Shown here: positions 26,849 through 37,123 of the stretch, in pieces | How positions within the stretch are numbered: position 1 is the first letter of the stretch | How the letters are laid out: the number at the start of each line of letters is the position of its first letter | From: Methylophaga marina | GTDB taxonomy: Bacteria > Pseudomonadota > Gammaproteobacteria > Nitrosococcales > Methylophagaceae | Length of the DNA: 64,000 bases | Direction of reading: 5' to 3' | NCBI RefSeq assembly: GCF_030296755.1 | Contig: NZ_AP027741.1 | Span: forward strand, 1,612,001-1,676,000 | Notes under the pieces: model-generated | The model's input: only the letters and a program-made list of their open reading frames with translations | The model's database searches: none | What the model was told of the DNA's origin: nothing | Made by a program: the position numbers and the translations under genes

Positions 26849-28268
26849 CGACTAGATGATCGTTACTGCATCGGTGTAACTCTTGTTTAACGTTGACTGC
26901 GTGCTTTTTTATCGCCGCTTTAACCTGTTCTGGTGCTGTACCACCTAAGTGGTCACGAGCAGCGACAGAACCTTCCAATGTCAGCACGTCAAACACGTCT
27001 TCATCAATATTGGCAGAAAATTGCTGTAGTTCAGCCAAGGTGAGTTCAGACAGATCTTTTTTGTGTTTGATGCCATAGGCGACCGATAAACCCACCACTT
27101 CATGTGCATCACGGAATGGTGTGCCTTTACGTACCAGATAATCAGCCAGATCAGTCGCTGTGGCATAACCTCGTAATGCAGCCTGACGCATATTGTCTGC
27201 CTTCACTGTAATGACTGACATCATATCTGCATAAACGCGCAGTGAACCCAATAAGGTATCAATCGTGTCGAACAAGGGTTCTTTGTCTTCCTGGTTGTCT
27301 TTATTGTAAGCCAGTGGCTGGTTTTTCATTAAGGTCAGCAAGTTAAACATATTGCCGTAAACGCGACTGGTTTTACCGCGAATTAACTCAGGCACATCCG
27401 GATTCTTTTTCTGCGGCATGATGGATGAACCAGTGCAGAAGGCATCACCTAAATCAACAAAATCAAATTGCGCCGATGACCAGATAATTAATTCTTCTGA
27501 GAAACGTGATAAATGCATCATCAGAATCGATGCGAAGCTGTTGAACTCAATCGCAAAGTCACGATCACTGACTGCATCCAACGAGTTTAAACAGATACGA
27601 TCAAAGCCTAATAAGCTGGCGGTCATTTCACGATCAATCGGGAAAGTGGTGCCAGCAAGGGCGGCTGCACCCAAGGGCAGGCTGTTTGCTCGTTTAGCAC
27701 AGTCTTGCAGGCGTTCAGCATCTCTAACGAGCATTTCGTACCAGGCCATCATGTGATGACCAAACGTCACTGGTTGGGCTGTTTGTAAATGAGTAAAACC
27801 GGGCATGATAGTCTCGGCTTCACGTTCAGCAACGTTGAGTAAGGCTTCTTGCAAACGATTAAGCTGCTGACCGATAGGCTCAATCATATCGCGTAGATAA
27901 AGGCGCACATCAGTGGCTACCTGGTCATTACGTGACCGGCCAGTGTGAAGTTTTTTACCGACCTCACCGATCAGGACGATAAGACGCGCTTCGATATTCA
28001 TGTGCACATCTTCTTGAGCGATAGACCACTCAAAGTCGCCGTTCTCAATTTCTTGTTCGATTTGTTGTAAGCCCGCAATAATTTGATCGCGTTCGTCTAC
28101 TGTCAGTACCTTGACTTCAGCCAGCATGGTGGCGTGCGCAATTGAGCCACGAATATCCTGACGGAACATACGCTGATCAAATTGCACGGAAGCGGTAAAT
28201 TCTTCGACAAACTTGTCGGTAGGCTGCGTCAGTCTGGCAGATGAGAGTTTTTTATTGGCTGTAGTCAT
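26793..28268 (-). CDS. argH: argininosuccinate lyase, C-terminus frameshifted
   Basis: The enzyme cleaves argininosuccinate to arginine and fumarate. Family motifs are clear: [12 protein letters not shown]-type segment near residue 85, [13 protein letters not shown], the [17 protein letters not shown] block and the signature [12 protein letters not shown]. The reading frame as given runs to 26793 with an atypical 41-residue tail that crosses the convergent hairpin. One extra base in the A6 run (plus-strand T 26905-26910) would give AIKKARSQR and a stop at 26887, a normal 460-residue ArgH. The catalytic core is unaffected. It is divergent from hemC. Confidence 0.95.
   Translation of the reverse strand: MTTANKKLSSARLTQPTDKFVEEFTASVQFDQRMFRQDIRGSIAHATMLAEVKVLTVDERDQIIAGLQQIEQEIENGDFEWSIAQEDVHMNIEARLIVLIGEVGKKLHTGRSRNDQVATDVRLYLRDMIEPIGQQLNRLQEALLNVAEREAETIMPGFTHLQTAQPVTFGHHMMAWYEMLVRDAERLQDCAKRANSLPLGAAALAGTTFPIDREMTASLLGFDRICLNSLDAVSDRDFAIEFNSFASILMMHLSRFSEELIIWSSAQFDFVDLGDAFCTGSSIMPQKKNPDVPELIRGKTSRVYGNMFNLLTLMKNQPLAYNKDNQEDKEPLFDTIDTLLGSLRVYADMMSVITVKADNMRQAALRGYATATDLADYLVRKGTPFRDAHEVVGLSVAYGIKHKKDLSELTLAELQQFSANIDEDVFDVLTLEGSVAARDHLGGTAPEQVKAAIKKHAVNVKQELHRCSNDHLVVTASTTKRWPITSSEKRF
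26839..26872. terminator. bidirectional terminator-like hairpin
   Basis: GATGCAGTAACG (26839-26850) and CGTTACTGCATC (26861-26872) form a perfect 12-bp stem with a 10-base loop, between the convergent DUF3325 and argH genes. There is no T-tract on either side. Confidence 0.6.
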
Positions 28269-28390
28269 ATCAATCAGATTAGGCTCGTTGAAAACAGGGC
28301 GTCATTATAACGCGGATAGTCGAGAGTCAATGCGTGAAATGCTAGAATCGACTTTATTTATTAACGACAACGCTGAAGTGACCTTATTCC

Positions 28391-29320
28391 ATGACTAAAA
28401 GAATCGTTCGTATTGCCACTCGCAACAGTCCTCTTGCCATGTGGCAGGCTGAATTTGTTAAATCACGCTTATTAGAATTACATCAGAATATTGAAGTTGA
28501 ACTGATCGGTATGAAAACCCAGGGCGATATCATACTGGATACTCCCTTGGCAAAAGTGGGCGGTAAGGGGCTTTTTGTTAAAGAGCTGGAACAAGGCATG
28601 TTAGATGGACGTGCGGATATTGCTGTGCATTCTATGAAAGATGTGCCAGTTGAGTTTCCGGAAGGTTTGCATCTGCCTGTTATCTGTCAGCGTGAAGATC
28701 CGCATGATGCTTTTGTTTCCAATCATTATCAAAGTATCGATGAAATGCCTCACGGAGCCCGTTTAGGCACATCCAGCCTGCGTCGTGAATGCCAGGTGCG
28801 TACTCACCGTCCGGATCTGGAAGTACTGCCTTTACGCGGTAATGTGAATACCCGTTTACGTAAACTCGATGATGGTGAGTTTGATGCCATCATTCTGGCG
28901 ATGGCGGGATTAAAACGTCTCGGTTTTGATGACCGTATTCGCAGCGCATTAACACCAGAGCAAAGTTTACCTGCGATTGGACAAGGTGCGTTGGGTATTG
29001 AAACTCGCGTGGATGATGAAGAAATGAACGCGCTTATTGCTCCATTACATTGTGATCAAACCGCCATTGTGCTGCGTGCTGAACGAGCCTTGAACAAACG
29101 TCTGTCCGGTGGCTGTCAGGTACCCATCGCCGGTTATGCGATGTTAGATGATGATAACGTTTGGCTGCGAGGCTTGGTTGGTCAGCCAGATGGGACTAAC
29201 ACGGTCACAGCTGAAGTTCGCGGTAAAGCAACAGATGCTGAAAAATTAGGAATTCAAGTCGCTGAAATGTTGCTGGCGAAGGGTGCCGATAAAATTCTGG
29301 CAGATGTCTACGGTGAGTAA
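28391..29320 (+). CDS. hemC: porphobilinogen deaminase (hydroxymethylbilane synthase)
   Basis: 309 residues. [17 protein letters not shown] lies at the N-terminus, with [26 protein letters not shown] and [11 protein letters not shown]. The dipyrromethane-cofactor cysteine is in [13 protein letters not shown] (about residue 241). The enzyme polymerises four porphobilinogens to hydroxymethylbilane in heme synthesis. It is first of hemC-hemD-hemX-hemY, and its stop overlaps hemD. Confidence 0.97.
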   Translation: MTKRIVRIATRNSPLAMWQAEFVKSRLLELHQNIEVELIGMKTQGDIILDTPLAKVGGKGLFVKELEQGMLDGRADIAVHSMKDVPVEFPEGLHLPVICQREDPHDAFVSNHYQSIDEMPHGARLGTSSLRRECQVRTHRPDLEVLPLRGNVNTRLRKLDDGEFDAIILAMAGLKRLGFDDRIRSALTPEQSLPAIGQGALGIETRVDDEEMNALIAPLHCDQTAIVLRAERALNKRLSGGCQVPIAGYAMLDDDNVWLRGLVGQPDGTNTVTAEVRGKATDAEKLGIQVAEMLLAKGADKILADVYGE

Positions 29321-30062
29321 ACTGCCATTGGCGGGGCAGCAGATTCTTGTGACCCGCCCTCAACATCAGTGCCAAGCACTGGCTGAGCTGGTTGAGGCCG
29401 CTGGCGGTAAGCCACTGATTCTGCCAGTGATTGATATTGAAACGGTTGCAAAAAAGCATTGGCAGACGATCAATATCGACCACTTTGACTGGTTGATATT
29501 TGTTAGTCGTAACGCGGTAGAGAGCTTTATTGCTGGCTGGGGACACGAACTGCCCAAGTTATGCCAATTTGCTGCGGTGGGTGAGGGGACCGCACAGGCT
29601 ATGCGTGAGCATGATATACCGGTCGATTGTCAGCCTGAAATATCAAATGGAAGTGAAGGTTTGCTGCAGATGCCTTTGATGCAGGCATCACAAGTCAGAG
29701 GTAAACAGATTCTGATTGTACGAGGTAATGGCGGCAGGGAGCATATGGCTGATACCTTAACAGCCAGAGGTGCTAATATTACTTATATTGAAGTTTATCA
29801 ACGTGTTTTAGCTCAACCAACGGCAGCAAAACTCAAGCAGGCCATGATGGCAGACAAAGTGATCTGTACCAGTGTGGCAGGTGTTGATAATCTTTGTAGT
29901 ATCTTCATGAATACATGGCCAGATTTGTTAGATAAACCATTGACGGTCGTCAGTGATAGGATAAAACAGCATGCCTCCTCACGAGGCTTCAAAACCATTT
30001 ATGTATCAGCCGATGCCAGCGATAATGCAGTTGTTGATACTCTGATAAATATGGACGATTAA
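29304..30062 (+). CDS. hemD: uroporphyrinogen-III synthase
   Basis: 252 residues from ATG 29304, inside the end of hemC. The two-lobed HemD pattern is visible: [22 protein letters not shown] with [33 protein letters not shown], then in the second lobe [26 protein letters not shown] and TSVAGVDNL. It closes hydroxymethylbilane to uroporphyrinogen III. A frame start 7 codons earlier exists, but the N-terminal motif spacing favours 29304. Confidence 0.93.
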   Translation: MSTVSKLPLAGQQILVTRPQHQCQALAELVEAAGGKPLILPVIDIETVAKKHWQTINIDHFDWLIFVSRNAVESFIAGWGHELPKLCQFAAVGEGTAQAMREHDIPVDCQPEISNGSEGLLQMPLMQASQVRGKQILIVRGNGGREHMADTLTARGANITYIEVYQRVLAQPTAAKLKQAMMADKVICTSVAGVDNLCSIFMNTWPDLLDKPLTVVSDRIKQHASSRGFKTIYVSADASDNAVVDTLINMDD

Positions 30063-30063
30063 C

Positions 30064-31092
30064 ATGGCAGATAAAGACGCAAAGCAAACGATTGATAACA
30101 ACGTGCAAGATGCGGAGTTACTGGAAAAAAATAAGCAGGATGCACAAGTCTATCGCTGGATTTGGGTTGCACTGGTCGTGGTGGTACTTCTCTCCGCCGC
30201 TAGCATCGCCTGGTTCTATCAACAGCTGCAGCAACAAAAAGCAGATATTCAATCTTCCCTGAACGAATTATCCAGCCAAAACGGAAACTGGCAATCAAGA
30301 GTAGAACAACACCGACAACAATTGGGACGACTCGATACGGATCAAAAGCAGTTAGCAGAAAAATTACAGCAACTGAATGATAAGCAGCAGTTATCGAATG
30401 CTGAGCTGCAAAAACGATGGGCTTTGCAGGAAGTGAAATATCTGCTCAACGTCGCCAACCAACGCGCTGTATTAGCACACGATGCGAAAGGCGCCATTCA
30501 AGCTTTGATTATGGCGGATAAACAGTTAGAAGCCCTCTCTGATTATCGACTTCATCCTCTGCGGGCTGAGATAGCAGAAGAATTATTAACATTACAATCA
30601 CTCACGACCTCTGATATTTCGGGCATGGCCATTCAACTGCAAACCCTAGCAGCTCATGTCAATCAATTACGTGTTAAAAAAGGCCCTGAGGTCGATTTTT
30701 CTGCTTCTTCAGAGACGGCTGATATAGCCGTGACAGACACACCTGCGTGGAAAGAAGCGCTCTCGGATATTTGGCAGCAATTGCGATCTCTGGTGGTGAT
30801 TCGTCATGAACAATCAGGTGAAGCGGCTGTTTTGGCGCCAGAGCAGCGTTACTTCCTATACCAGAACCTGCGACTACAGTTGGAAAGCGCAAGGCTGGCA
30901 TTACTGAATGCGGATACGGATAGTTTTCAGCACAGTTTGAAAACAGCTATCACTTGGTTGGAACATTATTTTACGGGTGACGAACGTGATGCCATGTTGG
31001 AAACACTGAATTCACTGGCTGAACAAAACATTGATGTATCTATTCCTGATATCTCAGGCTCACTGAACTGGCTAGAGGAGTATCGGCAATGA
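30064..31092 (+). CDS. hemX: HemX-like membrane protein
   Basis: 342 residues. A short cytoplasmic N-terminus precedes one membrane segment (IWVALVVVVLLSAASIAWFY, about 32-51). A long Gln-rich coiled coil follows (QQLQQQKADIQSSLNEL and on, to about 125), then the HemX helical domain (QEVKYLLNVANQRAVLAHD). It is annotated in many genomes as a uroporphyrinogen-III methyltransferase, but the family lacks the SAM methylase fold and its role is uncertain, probably scaffolding heme synthesis. It begins one base after hemD. Confidence 0.92.
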   Translation: MADKDAKQTIDNNVQDAELLEKNKQDAQVYRWIWVALVVVVLLSAASIAWFYQQLQQQKADIQSSLNELSSQNGNWQSRVEQHRQQLGRLDTDQKQLAEKLQQLNDKQQLSNAELQKRWALQEVKYLLNVANQRAVLAHDAKGAIQALIMADKQLEALSDYRLHPLRAEIAEELLTLQSLTTSDISGMAIQLQTLAAHVNQLRVKKGPEVDFSASSETADIAVTDTPAWKEALSDIWQQLRSLVVIRHEQSGEAAVLAPEQRYFLYQNLRLQLESARLALLNADTDSFQHSLKTAITWLEHYFTGDERDAMLETLNSLAEQNIDVSIPDISGSLNWLEEYRQ

Positions 31093-32285
31093 AAATGCTG
31101 ATTATCATCGCTTTAGCTTTAGCATTGGGTGTGGCGGCTATTTGGGCGGCTGATTTTGAACCGGGTTTTGTGTTACTCCAGTACGGACAATGGAGTCTCG
31201 AAACATCACTGGTCGTGTTTACCGCCATTTATGTCATTTTAGTTGTTGCAGGCTATTTAGCCTTACGAAGTCTGATTCTATTAAGACAGACGCCCAAAAG
31301 AATCAGTGCCTGGAAAACTACGCAAAGACAAAAACGTGCTAACCGTGCGCTGACACGAGGATTGATTACGCTCGAAGAAGGACGCTGGACCGAAGCTGAA
31401 CGGACTTTGGTTCGCCATGCGACCCATAGCGAAACGCCTTTGCTTCACTATCTGGCTGCTGCCCGGGCAGCGCAAAAACAACAGGCACCAGAGCGCCGTG
31501 ACAATTACCTCCGTTTAGCTCATGAAACCACTGAAGGCGCTGATATTGCCGTCGGTGTCGTACAGGCAGAACTGCAGTTGTCAGCAGGGCAAAAAGAGCA
31601 GGCCTTGGCGACACTTCAGCATCTGCGTGAAGTGGCTCCCAAACATCCTTATGTATTGCAGTTATTGCAGTCCTTATATCAGGACATGGAGCAATGGCAG
31701 GAAGTCCAGTCGGTTTTGCCCGATTTACGTAAACGCCATGTCCTTGAAAGAAAGGAAGTAGCGAGTTTGGATCAAGAAGCGGCAGTGGGGCAATTAGAGA
31801 CGGCTTTAGTGAAACAAGACTGGCAAAGAATGTCAGAGGTTTGGGAAAAATCATCCAGTAAATCACGTCAGACAGAAGCCATGCTCGTGCCTTATGTCAA
31901 TGGTTTGATTGAGCAACAGCAGGAAGAACAGGCGATTGCTCAGATTGAGCAGTACATGCGGCATAACTGGAGTGAAAAGCTGGTATACATCTATGGTGTA
32001 CTTACTCAGGGGGATGTGCTGGCTCGCCTGGCGACAGCAGAAAAATGGCTGAAAGCCTATCCGGATAATGCCTGCCTGTTATTGACGGTTGGGCGTCTGG
32101 CAGCAGCCAATGAGTTATGGACTAAGGCAGAAGAATATTTACAACAGAGTATTCGTCTCGGCGCCAAGGGTGAGACATATCAGGTATTAGCTGAAGTTCA
32201 GCTGGCACAAGATAAAAAAGAGGCCGCTGCCGATACCTACAAACAAGGACTGCTGTTAATGCTAAGTCCTCGTACCACGGTTTAA
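31089..32285 (+). CDS. hemY: HemY, TPR-containing heme biosynthesis protein
   Basis: 398 residues. Two N-terminal membrane segments (IIALALALGVAAIWA and VVFTAIYVILVVAGYLALR) are followed by a HemY_N region and TPR-like helical repeats (TPLLHYLAAARAAQKQQAPE, AELQLSAGQKEQALATLQHL, ALVKQDWQRMSEVW, AAANELWTKAEEYLQQSIRL). It is the proteobacterial HemY, not the Bacillus oxidase of the same name, and is probably a scaffold. It overlaps hemX by 4 bases. Confidence 0.93.
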   Translation: MKMLIIIALALALGVAAIWAADFEPGFVLLQYGQWSLETSLVVFTAIYVILVVAGYLALRSLILLRQTPKRISAWKTTQRQKRANRALTRGLITLEEGRWTEAERTLVRHATHSETPLLHYLAAARAAQKQQAPERRDNYLRLAHETTEGADIAVGVVQAELQLSAGQKEQALATLQHLREVAPKHPYVLQLLQSLYQDMEQWQEVQSVLPDLRKRHVLERKEVASLDQEAAVGQLETALVKQDWQRMSEVWEKSSSKSRQTEAMLVPYVNGLIEQQQEEQAIAQIEQYMRHNWSEKLVYIYGVLTQGDVLARLATAEKWLKAYPDNACLLLTVGRLAAANELWTKAEEYLQQSIRLGAKGETYQVLAEVQLAQDKKEAAADTYKQGLLLMLSPRTTV

Positions 32286-32303
32286 TTAGTAAAGGGATAA
32301 TTT

Positions 32304-34046
32304 GTGCAAGAAGCAGGCGGCCATTATCTGGTAGAAATTCTGGCTTTATTATTGGCCACGGTAATTATTATTCCGATGTTTCATGCCATTCGTTTGGGCG
32401 CGATTTTGGGGTATTTAACGGCCGGTATGATTCTTGGTCCATGGGGGCTGGGTGTTATTACTGAGGTTGAAGATATTCGCCATCTCGCCGAGTTTGGTGT
32501 CATTTTCTTACTGTTTGTTTTAGGGATAGAACTCAAGCCAGATAAACTCTGGCAAATGCGTAAAATGGTGCTGGGGCTGGGGCTTGCTCAGGTTTTGATT
32601 ACAGCAGGTGCTATTTATGGCATTGCTATCTGGTTAGGTCTGGATAATCACAGTGCCATCATCATTGGTTTTGGTTTAGCCTTATCATCCACCGCATTTT
32701 GTTTAAAACTCTTGTCGGAACGTGGCGGTATTTCCACTGTTATGGGCCGAATGTCATTCTCAGTACTGTTGTTGCAAGATATCGCGGTGGTGCCTTTATT
32801 GGCTCTGGTGTCCTATCTTGCCGTAGGCAATGGTGCAGAAGTGGTCGGGCCAGATATCAATCCACTGATCGGTATTCTGGTCATTATTGCTCTGTTGTTT
32901 GCTGGACGTTACCTGCTTAATCCGGTGTTAGCGAGAATAGTCGCCAGTCAGGATCCGGAAGTTTTCATTGCTGTCGCCGTGCTTTTGGTGCTTGGCGTTG
33001 CCTGGATTATGCAAAGTGTAGGTTTCTCTATGGCGCTTGGGGCTTTCCTTGCTGGGGTGATGCTGGCTGAGTCTCAGTACAGACACCAGATAGAAGCTGA
33101 TATTCTGCCTTTCCGCGGTATCTTGTTAGGTTTGTTCTTTATGACCGTGGGCATGGGGATTGATTTCAGTCTATTGTGGGATCGACTGGGTGATATTCTG
33201 TTGCTGACTTGGGGGCTGATGACCATTAAAACCGTTGTGGTTTACATCCTGGCCCGGATTGCAGGAGCACGTCACGATATTTCTTTACAAACCGGTGCTT
33301 TATTATCTCAAAGTGGTGAGTTTGGTTTTGTTTTGTTTAGCTTTGCGGCTTCATTAGGCTTATTGGAAACTACGGTCAGCGATATTCTGACGCTAGTCAT
33401 TGCTTTAACGATGGTCTTAACACCATTTGTTGTTCGCTCAACAAACTTCCTATTACTGAAGTTTTACACACCAGATGCTGAGAAAAGCGAAGAAGACTAT
33501 ACCACTGAGTTCATCGAACATGATCAGGAGCATGTGATTCTGGCCGGTTTTGGCCGGGTTGGTGCGCGTGTAGGTACCTTATTGGGCGCTGCCGGTGTAC
33601 CGTATATCGCATTAGATATGCGTCAGCATCGGGTAAAGGATGCCAGAGCGCAGGGATTTCCGGTTTTCTTTGGTGATGCCAGTAAAGTAAAAGTCTTACA
33701 GGCCGCTGGTGCCGACCGAGCCAAAATGATTGTTGTGGCTCTGGACAACCCTGCTCAGGTAGATAGATTAGTGGCTCAAGTGCGTCAGTATTATCCAGAG
33801 ATGCCAATACATGCACGTGCTCGAGATAGAAAACACTGTGCAGAACTCATTACTCAGGGTGCAACCACAACAGTTTCAGAGACATTAGAAACCAGCCTGA
33901 GACTCACAGAAGAAGTGTTGTTGGGAAGTGGTGTCGAGGATACAGTCGCCACACGGGTTATTAATGAGTTTAGAGATGATTACTACTCGAATGTGGTGAA
34001 AAAAGTTACGGATAATAAAGTGGTGCTGGGTGAGCTAAAACATTAA
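32304..34046 (+). CDS. Kef-type monovalent cation:proton antiporter with TrkA-N domain
   Basis: 580 residues from GTG 32304, with AAAGGG about 8 bases upstream. The first ~390 residues hold about 12 membrane helices of the CPA2 exchanger fold (LRLGAILGYLTAGMILGP-like segment, GFGLALSSTAFCLKLL, VLLLQDIAVVPLLAL, LSQSGEFGFVLF). The C-terminal TrkA-N/RCK domain starts near 408 with HVILAGFGRVGARVG and LDMRQHRVKDARAQG, an NAD(H)-binding fold. It is likely a KefB/KefC-type potassium efflux system. The glutathione-responsive ancillary subunit is not adjacent. It lies 18 bases after hemY. Confidence 0.9.
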   Translation: MQEAGGHYLVEILALLLATVIIIPMFHAIRLGAILGYLTAGMILGPWGLGVITEVEDIRHLAEFGVIFLLFVLGIELKPDKLWQMRKMVLGLGLAQVLITAGAIYGIAIWLGLDNHSAIIIGFGLALSSTAFCLKLLSERGGISTVMGRMSFSVLLLQDIAVVPLLALVSYLAVGNGAEVVGPDINPLIGILVIIALLFAGRYLLNPVLARIVASQDPEVFIAVAVLLVLGVAWIMQSVGFSMALGAFLAGVMLAESQYRHQIEADILPFRGILLGLFFMTVGMGIDFSLLWDRLGDILLLTWGLMTIKTVVVYILARIAGARHDISLQTGALLSQSGEFGFVLFSFAASLGLLETTVSDILTLVIALTMVLTPFVVRSTNFLLLKFYTPDAEKSEEDYTTEFIEHDQEHVILAGFGRVGARVGTLLGAAGVPYIALDMRQHRVKDARAQGFPVFFGDASKVKVLQAAGADRAKMIVVALDNPAQVDRLVAQVRQYYPEMPIHARARDRKHCAELITQGATTTVSETLETSLRLTEEVLLGSGVEDTVATRVINEFRDDYYSNVVKKVTDNKVVLGELKH

Positions 34047-34055
34047 TGTTGAGTT

Positions 34056-34090
34056 ATCCAATGTCTATTGAAAAGTAATAGACATTGGAT
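34056..34090. terminator. bidirectional terminator-like hairpin
   Basis: ATCCAATGTCTATT (34056-34069) and AATAGACATTGGAT (34077-34090) form a perfect 14-bp stem with a 7-base loop. It is located exactly between the convergent kef and diguanylate cyclase genes. Confidence 0.65.
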
Positions 34091-34095
34091 GGTTG

Positions 34096-35082
34096 TTAGG
34101 CATCGGTGTTGTCGTTAACAATGACCCTGTTTCTACCGGTGTCTTTTGCGCTATACAGCATGCGATCAGCCGTTTGAAGTAAACTCGATTGTGTTTGGCC
34201 TGGTTGATATTCCGTCAGTCCAATACTACAGGTCAATGAAATATCGTGTCCGTCTTGCTGACAAAATGAATGTTGCTCAACGTCCAGCCTAATACGTTCA
34301 GCGAGGCTTTTTGCCTCATTCATGTCCGTCTCTGGAAGAATTAATAGAAACTCTTCGCCCCCATAACGTCCAAGGTGGTCACTGTGTCTGGACACGTTGG
34401 ATATAATTTGAACAGCTTCCGTTAACACAACATCACCCTGTTGATGCCCATATTGATCATTGACGTATTTGAAGTGATCTAAATCAACCATTAATAGACT
34501 TAATGGACGTTTGTAGCGGGTCGCGCGATCAATTTCATCCGTCAAGCAGGACATCAAGCCCCCTCGATTTAACACGCCTGTTAATGCATCTGTGCGCGCT
34601 AACTCTTCTAGTTCTTTGGTTCGTGCTTCAACTCGTTGTTCTAATAATTGATTGGCTTCAAGTAACTCTTTTTTAGCCAGTAATAATTGCTCATTTTTAA
34701 CTTTAAAGTCTTTAATACTGGGAAAAGCAATGACTTTGGGAAGTAAATATACAATCATCACCGTGGTGGTAATAGAGACGATACCAGTGATGAGTTTTGC
34801 CATACCACTGATGTAGTAATACCCATGCCAGATATTAATCAGGTTAATGAGGTGAGTAACGCCGCAGAGAAAAATAAAAGCGGCAAACATGACAAAAATC
34901 CAGTTGAAAGCAAAATCATTTCTTTTTTTGACAAGCTGGATAAGGGCGATAGGGATGAGAAAGTAGGCCATCACCGTTAGTGCATCACCCACCACATGAA
35001 GAAAAAGTAAGTCACTCTGCCATTTGTAACAATGACCGTGGGGCATAAAACTGCCATCAAATAGCTCATTGATGATATTCAT
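34096..35082 (-). CDS. diguanylate cyclase with ethylene-receptor-like membrane sensor
   Basis: 328 residues. The N-terminal ~120 residues form three membrane helices that resemble the ethylene-binding domain of plant ETR1: HVVGDALTVMAYFLIPIALI then FAAFIFLCGVTHLINL. Asp33, Cys73 and His77 fall where ETR1 has Asp25, Cys65 and His69, with the same +8 offset. The Cys/His pair holds the copper ion that binds ethylene. A coiled-coil linker (about 125-160) leads to a GGDEF domain with DALTGVLNRGG, MVDLDHFKYVND and RYGGEEF. RHSD, five residues before GGEEF, is an I-site. It makes cyclic di-GMP, possibly in response to ethylene or another small olefin/copper ligand (inference). Confidence 0.88.
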   Translation of the reverse strand: MNIINELFDGSFMPHGHCYKWQSDLLFLHVVGDALTVMAYFLIPIALIQLVKKRNDFAFNWIFVMFAAFIFLCGVTHLINLINIWHGYYYISGMAKLITGIVSITTTVMIVYLLPKVIAFPSIKDFKVKNEQLLLAKKELLEANQLLEQRVEARTKELEELARTDALTGVLNRGGLMSCLTDEIDRATRYKRPLSLLMVDLDHFKYVNDQYGHQQGDVVLTEAVQIISNVSRHSDHLGRYGGEEFLLILPETDMNEAKSLAERIRLDVEQHSFCQQDGHDISLTCSIGLTEYQPGQTQSSLLQTADRMLYSAKDTGRNRVIVNDNTDA

Positions 35083-35211
35083 ACGCCCCCCAACAACGAT
35101 GAAGAAGATAAACCTACACTCGTCTTCTATATAGATTATGAATCATTAATAGCATAGTGCTACCAGTGCTTACAATTATTCATATTGATAGAGTGGAAGG
35201 AATGGATATGG

Positions 35212-35631
35212 CTAACGGGATTGTAGCTCTTGCTGACGCATGGGGATTCTATCTATCTCGCCAAAGAGCTCATCGAGTATTAACTGGGTCTCTGTGGCCT
35301 TAATACCACCATCTTTACCGATTAATAAAACCGCACTACTATGACTTTGTAATGTTTGACGGATCTCATCAGCGGCACTATCACTGAGCTTGCCGTTAAA
35401 ATTACTTATCACGTCCTTGTCGTTAACAATAAACCACGCAATATCACGATCAACGATGTCAGCATCGAGTCGGTCAAGTTCATCCTGATAGTGTTGGATT
35501 TGCTGATCAGCCTCTATCAGAATAAGCCGGTTTTTCCATTTTAAGTCTGAGAGTGATTCAAGGTTTTGCATCGGTTCTGCCCAGGATAGTGGACTCAATA
35601 GCATCAATAAAACCAGTACTTGACGAGTCAT
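35212..35631 (-). CDS. DUF4174 periplasmic protein
   Basis: 139 residues. A signal peptide (VLVLLMLLSPLSWA, cleavage near residue 18) is followed by KNRLILIEADQQIQHYQDEL, then VLLIGKDGGIKATETQ and a C-terminal FGEIDRIPMRQQE. This matches DUF4174, a thioredoxin-fold-like family lacking the catalytic CxxC. None is present here. Function unknown; predicted in the periplasm. Single gene. Confidence 0.82.
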   Translation of the reverse strand: MTRQVLVLLMLLSPLSWAEPMQNLESLSDLKWKNRLILIEADQQIQHYQDELDRLDADIVDRDIAWFIVNDKDVISNFNGKLSDSAADEIRQTLQSHSSAVLLIGKDGGIKATETQLILDELFGEIDRIPMRQQELQSR

Positions 35632-35713
35632 GTCTCAAGCTCCATTGTTGATAAACATAGTTGGATGAGCTTACGAAAGACGCTGTTAAGAACAAGTCAA
35701 TATTGACCGGATT

Positions 35714-37123
35714 TTATGCTTCAGACGACAAGCAGAGTGCTAATACCCAGTCGCGAAGTTTGATTAACTCAGCCTCGCTGAGGCCTTTGTGTGCTTTTTG
35801 TAATAAGCGAGTGAGCTGAACTTGATCGACTTTGGGTAGATGATTTATTCGTTCAGTAAGGTTGGTTTCAGGTAGTTCTGCAATTGAACGATCGGCATGT
35901 GTGCGTCGTAAGATCATTTCCAGAAAATCAACAGCACGTCCCAGCACGACAAAAATAAACGTCAGTTCTTTCATTGGACCCGCTTTTAATGTTTCACCCG
36001 CTATGGGAATGCCATTAATTTTGAGGTTTTCTGGTGCGGCGGTAGCGAAGAGTGATGCGGCGCCAGATACCAAGCCGCCGAAGAAGGCACCGGTCATCAG
36101 TGAGGTGCCACCCATGCCGACATCCACCACCACACCGGCAGCTGCACCGGCAGAAGCCGATAAGCCCACGATCTTTTGTCTGTCTAAGCCATAAATATAC
36201 CAATGACTGGTATCAAACAGGTCGGGATAATCAGCGTTGAGTTCCTGTACCTGCATCTTCATTTCAGGGTGAGCAAACAGGGATTGCAGCTGGCGTTGCA
36301 TACTGGCTTCAATATGACGCAGCGAGCTTTGATAGTCGTGTTTGAGCTTGTCCTTGAGACGTGACTTAACAAAGTCTGCAGGCACTTTGATTTCACTGAT
36401 ATGGCCAAGCATGCGTTGAATATGCTCTGCAACAACAAAAGCACCTTGTTGCTCTAGTGATTCGAAATACTGTTTCAGCAATTCAATGGTGTCTTCAATA
36501 GAAGGACGCCAGGGCTCATATAATTCAGCAAAGGCAGACAGGATGGTGAATTGTTTTTGGTGATCCGCTGTCATGGGGTTGAACACGCGAACAACACTAA
36601 AATATTGGCTTAACGCATCTTGCCACTCTTGCACATAAGCTTCACCACCTATCGGGTTAATCAGAGCCATACGAGGCTGCCCGGTCCATTGCAAAATGGT
36701 CATTTCTGCTTCAAATTCGGGACTGTAGGGAATAGAGCCATCCACAACATAGATAATGCCAGCACCACTCAGAATAGGCTGTAATAGCTCAACTTCATCA
36801 TGAAATTTATGACTGCCTATAACTGCCTGCTCATCTACAAAGGCTTGAATCGTGTTTCTACGCTCGGCAGCATTGGGGGCATGTTGCTGACACCAGGACA
36901 GGACTTGCCGTGGTCGTTGAAAACCCGGAGTATCAACCAGCGTGTACTGGGTCACCCCCTCTATATTCAAATCAAAGGTTTGCGACGACGTCGTGGTACC
37001 TGAAATTTCAGAGATCTTCACGGCATCCTGGCGTGTCAACGTGGCGACAATGCTTGACTTGCCTTTATTGGGATGTCCGACGACGGCAAAGACGGGATGT
37101 GACGTTGATTCAGCCATTGTCAT
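35714..37123 (-). CDS. DUF3482 GTPase
   Basis: 469 residues. The Era-like GTPase domain (1-180) has the G1 P-loop VGHPNKGKSSIVATL, switch SGTTTSS, G3 DTPGF and a degenerate NKxD region. The C-terminal DUF3482 part has amphipathic/hydrophobic helices around 320-370 (GLSASAGAAAGVVVDVGMGG, AFFGGLVSGAASLFATAA). These suggest membrane association. It overlaps the DUF2868 gene 3' end by 14 bases. The DUF2868-DUF3482 pair is conserved in Gamma- and Betaproteobacteria, but its job is not established. Confidence 0.88.
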   Translation of the reverse strand: MTMAESTSHPVFAVVGHPNKGKSSIVATLTRQDAVKISEISGTTTSSQTFDLNIEGVTQYTLVDTPGFQRPRQVLSWCQQHAPNAAERRNTIQAFVDEQAVIGSHKFHDEVELLQPILSGAGIIYVVDGSIPYSPEFEAEMTILQWTGQPRMALINPIGGEAYVQEWQDALSQYFSVVRVFNPMTADHQKQFTILSAFAELYEPWRPSIEDTIELLKQYFESLEQQGAFVVAEHIQRMLGHISEIKVPADFVKSRLKDKLKHDYQSSLRHIEASMQRQLQSLFAHPEMKMQVQELNADYPDLFDTSHWYIYGLDRQKIVGLSASAGAAAGVVVDVGMGGTSLMTGAFFGGLVSGAASLFATAAPENLKINGIPIAGETLKAGPMKELTFIFVVLGRAVDFLEMILRRTHADRSIAELPETNLTERINHLPKVDQVQLTRLLQKAHKGLSEAELIKLRDWVLALCLSSEA

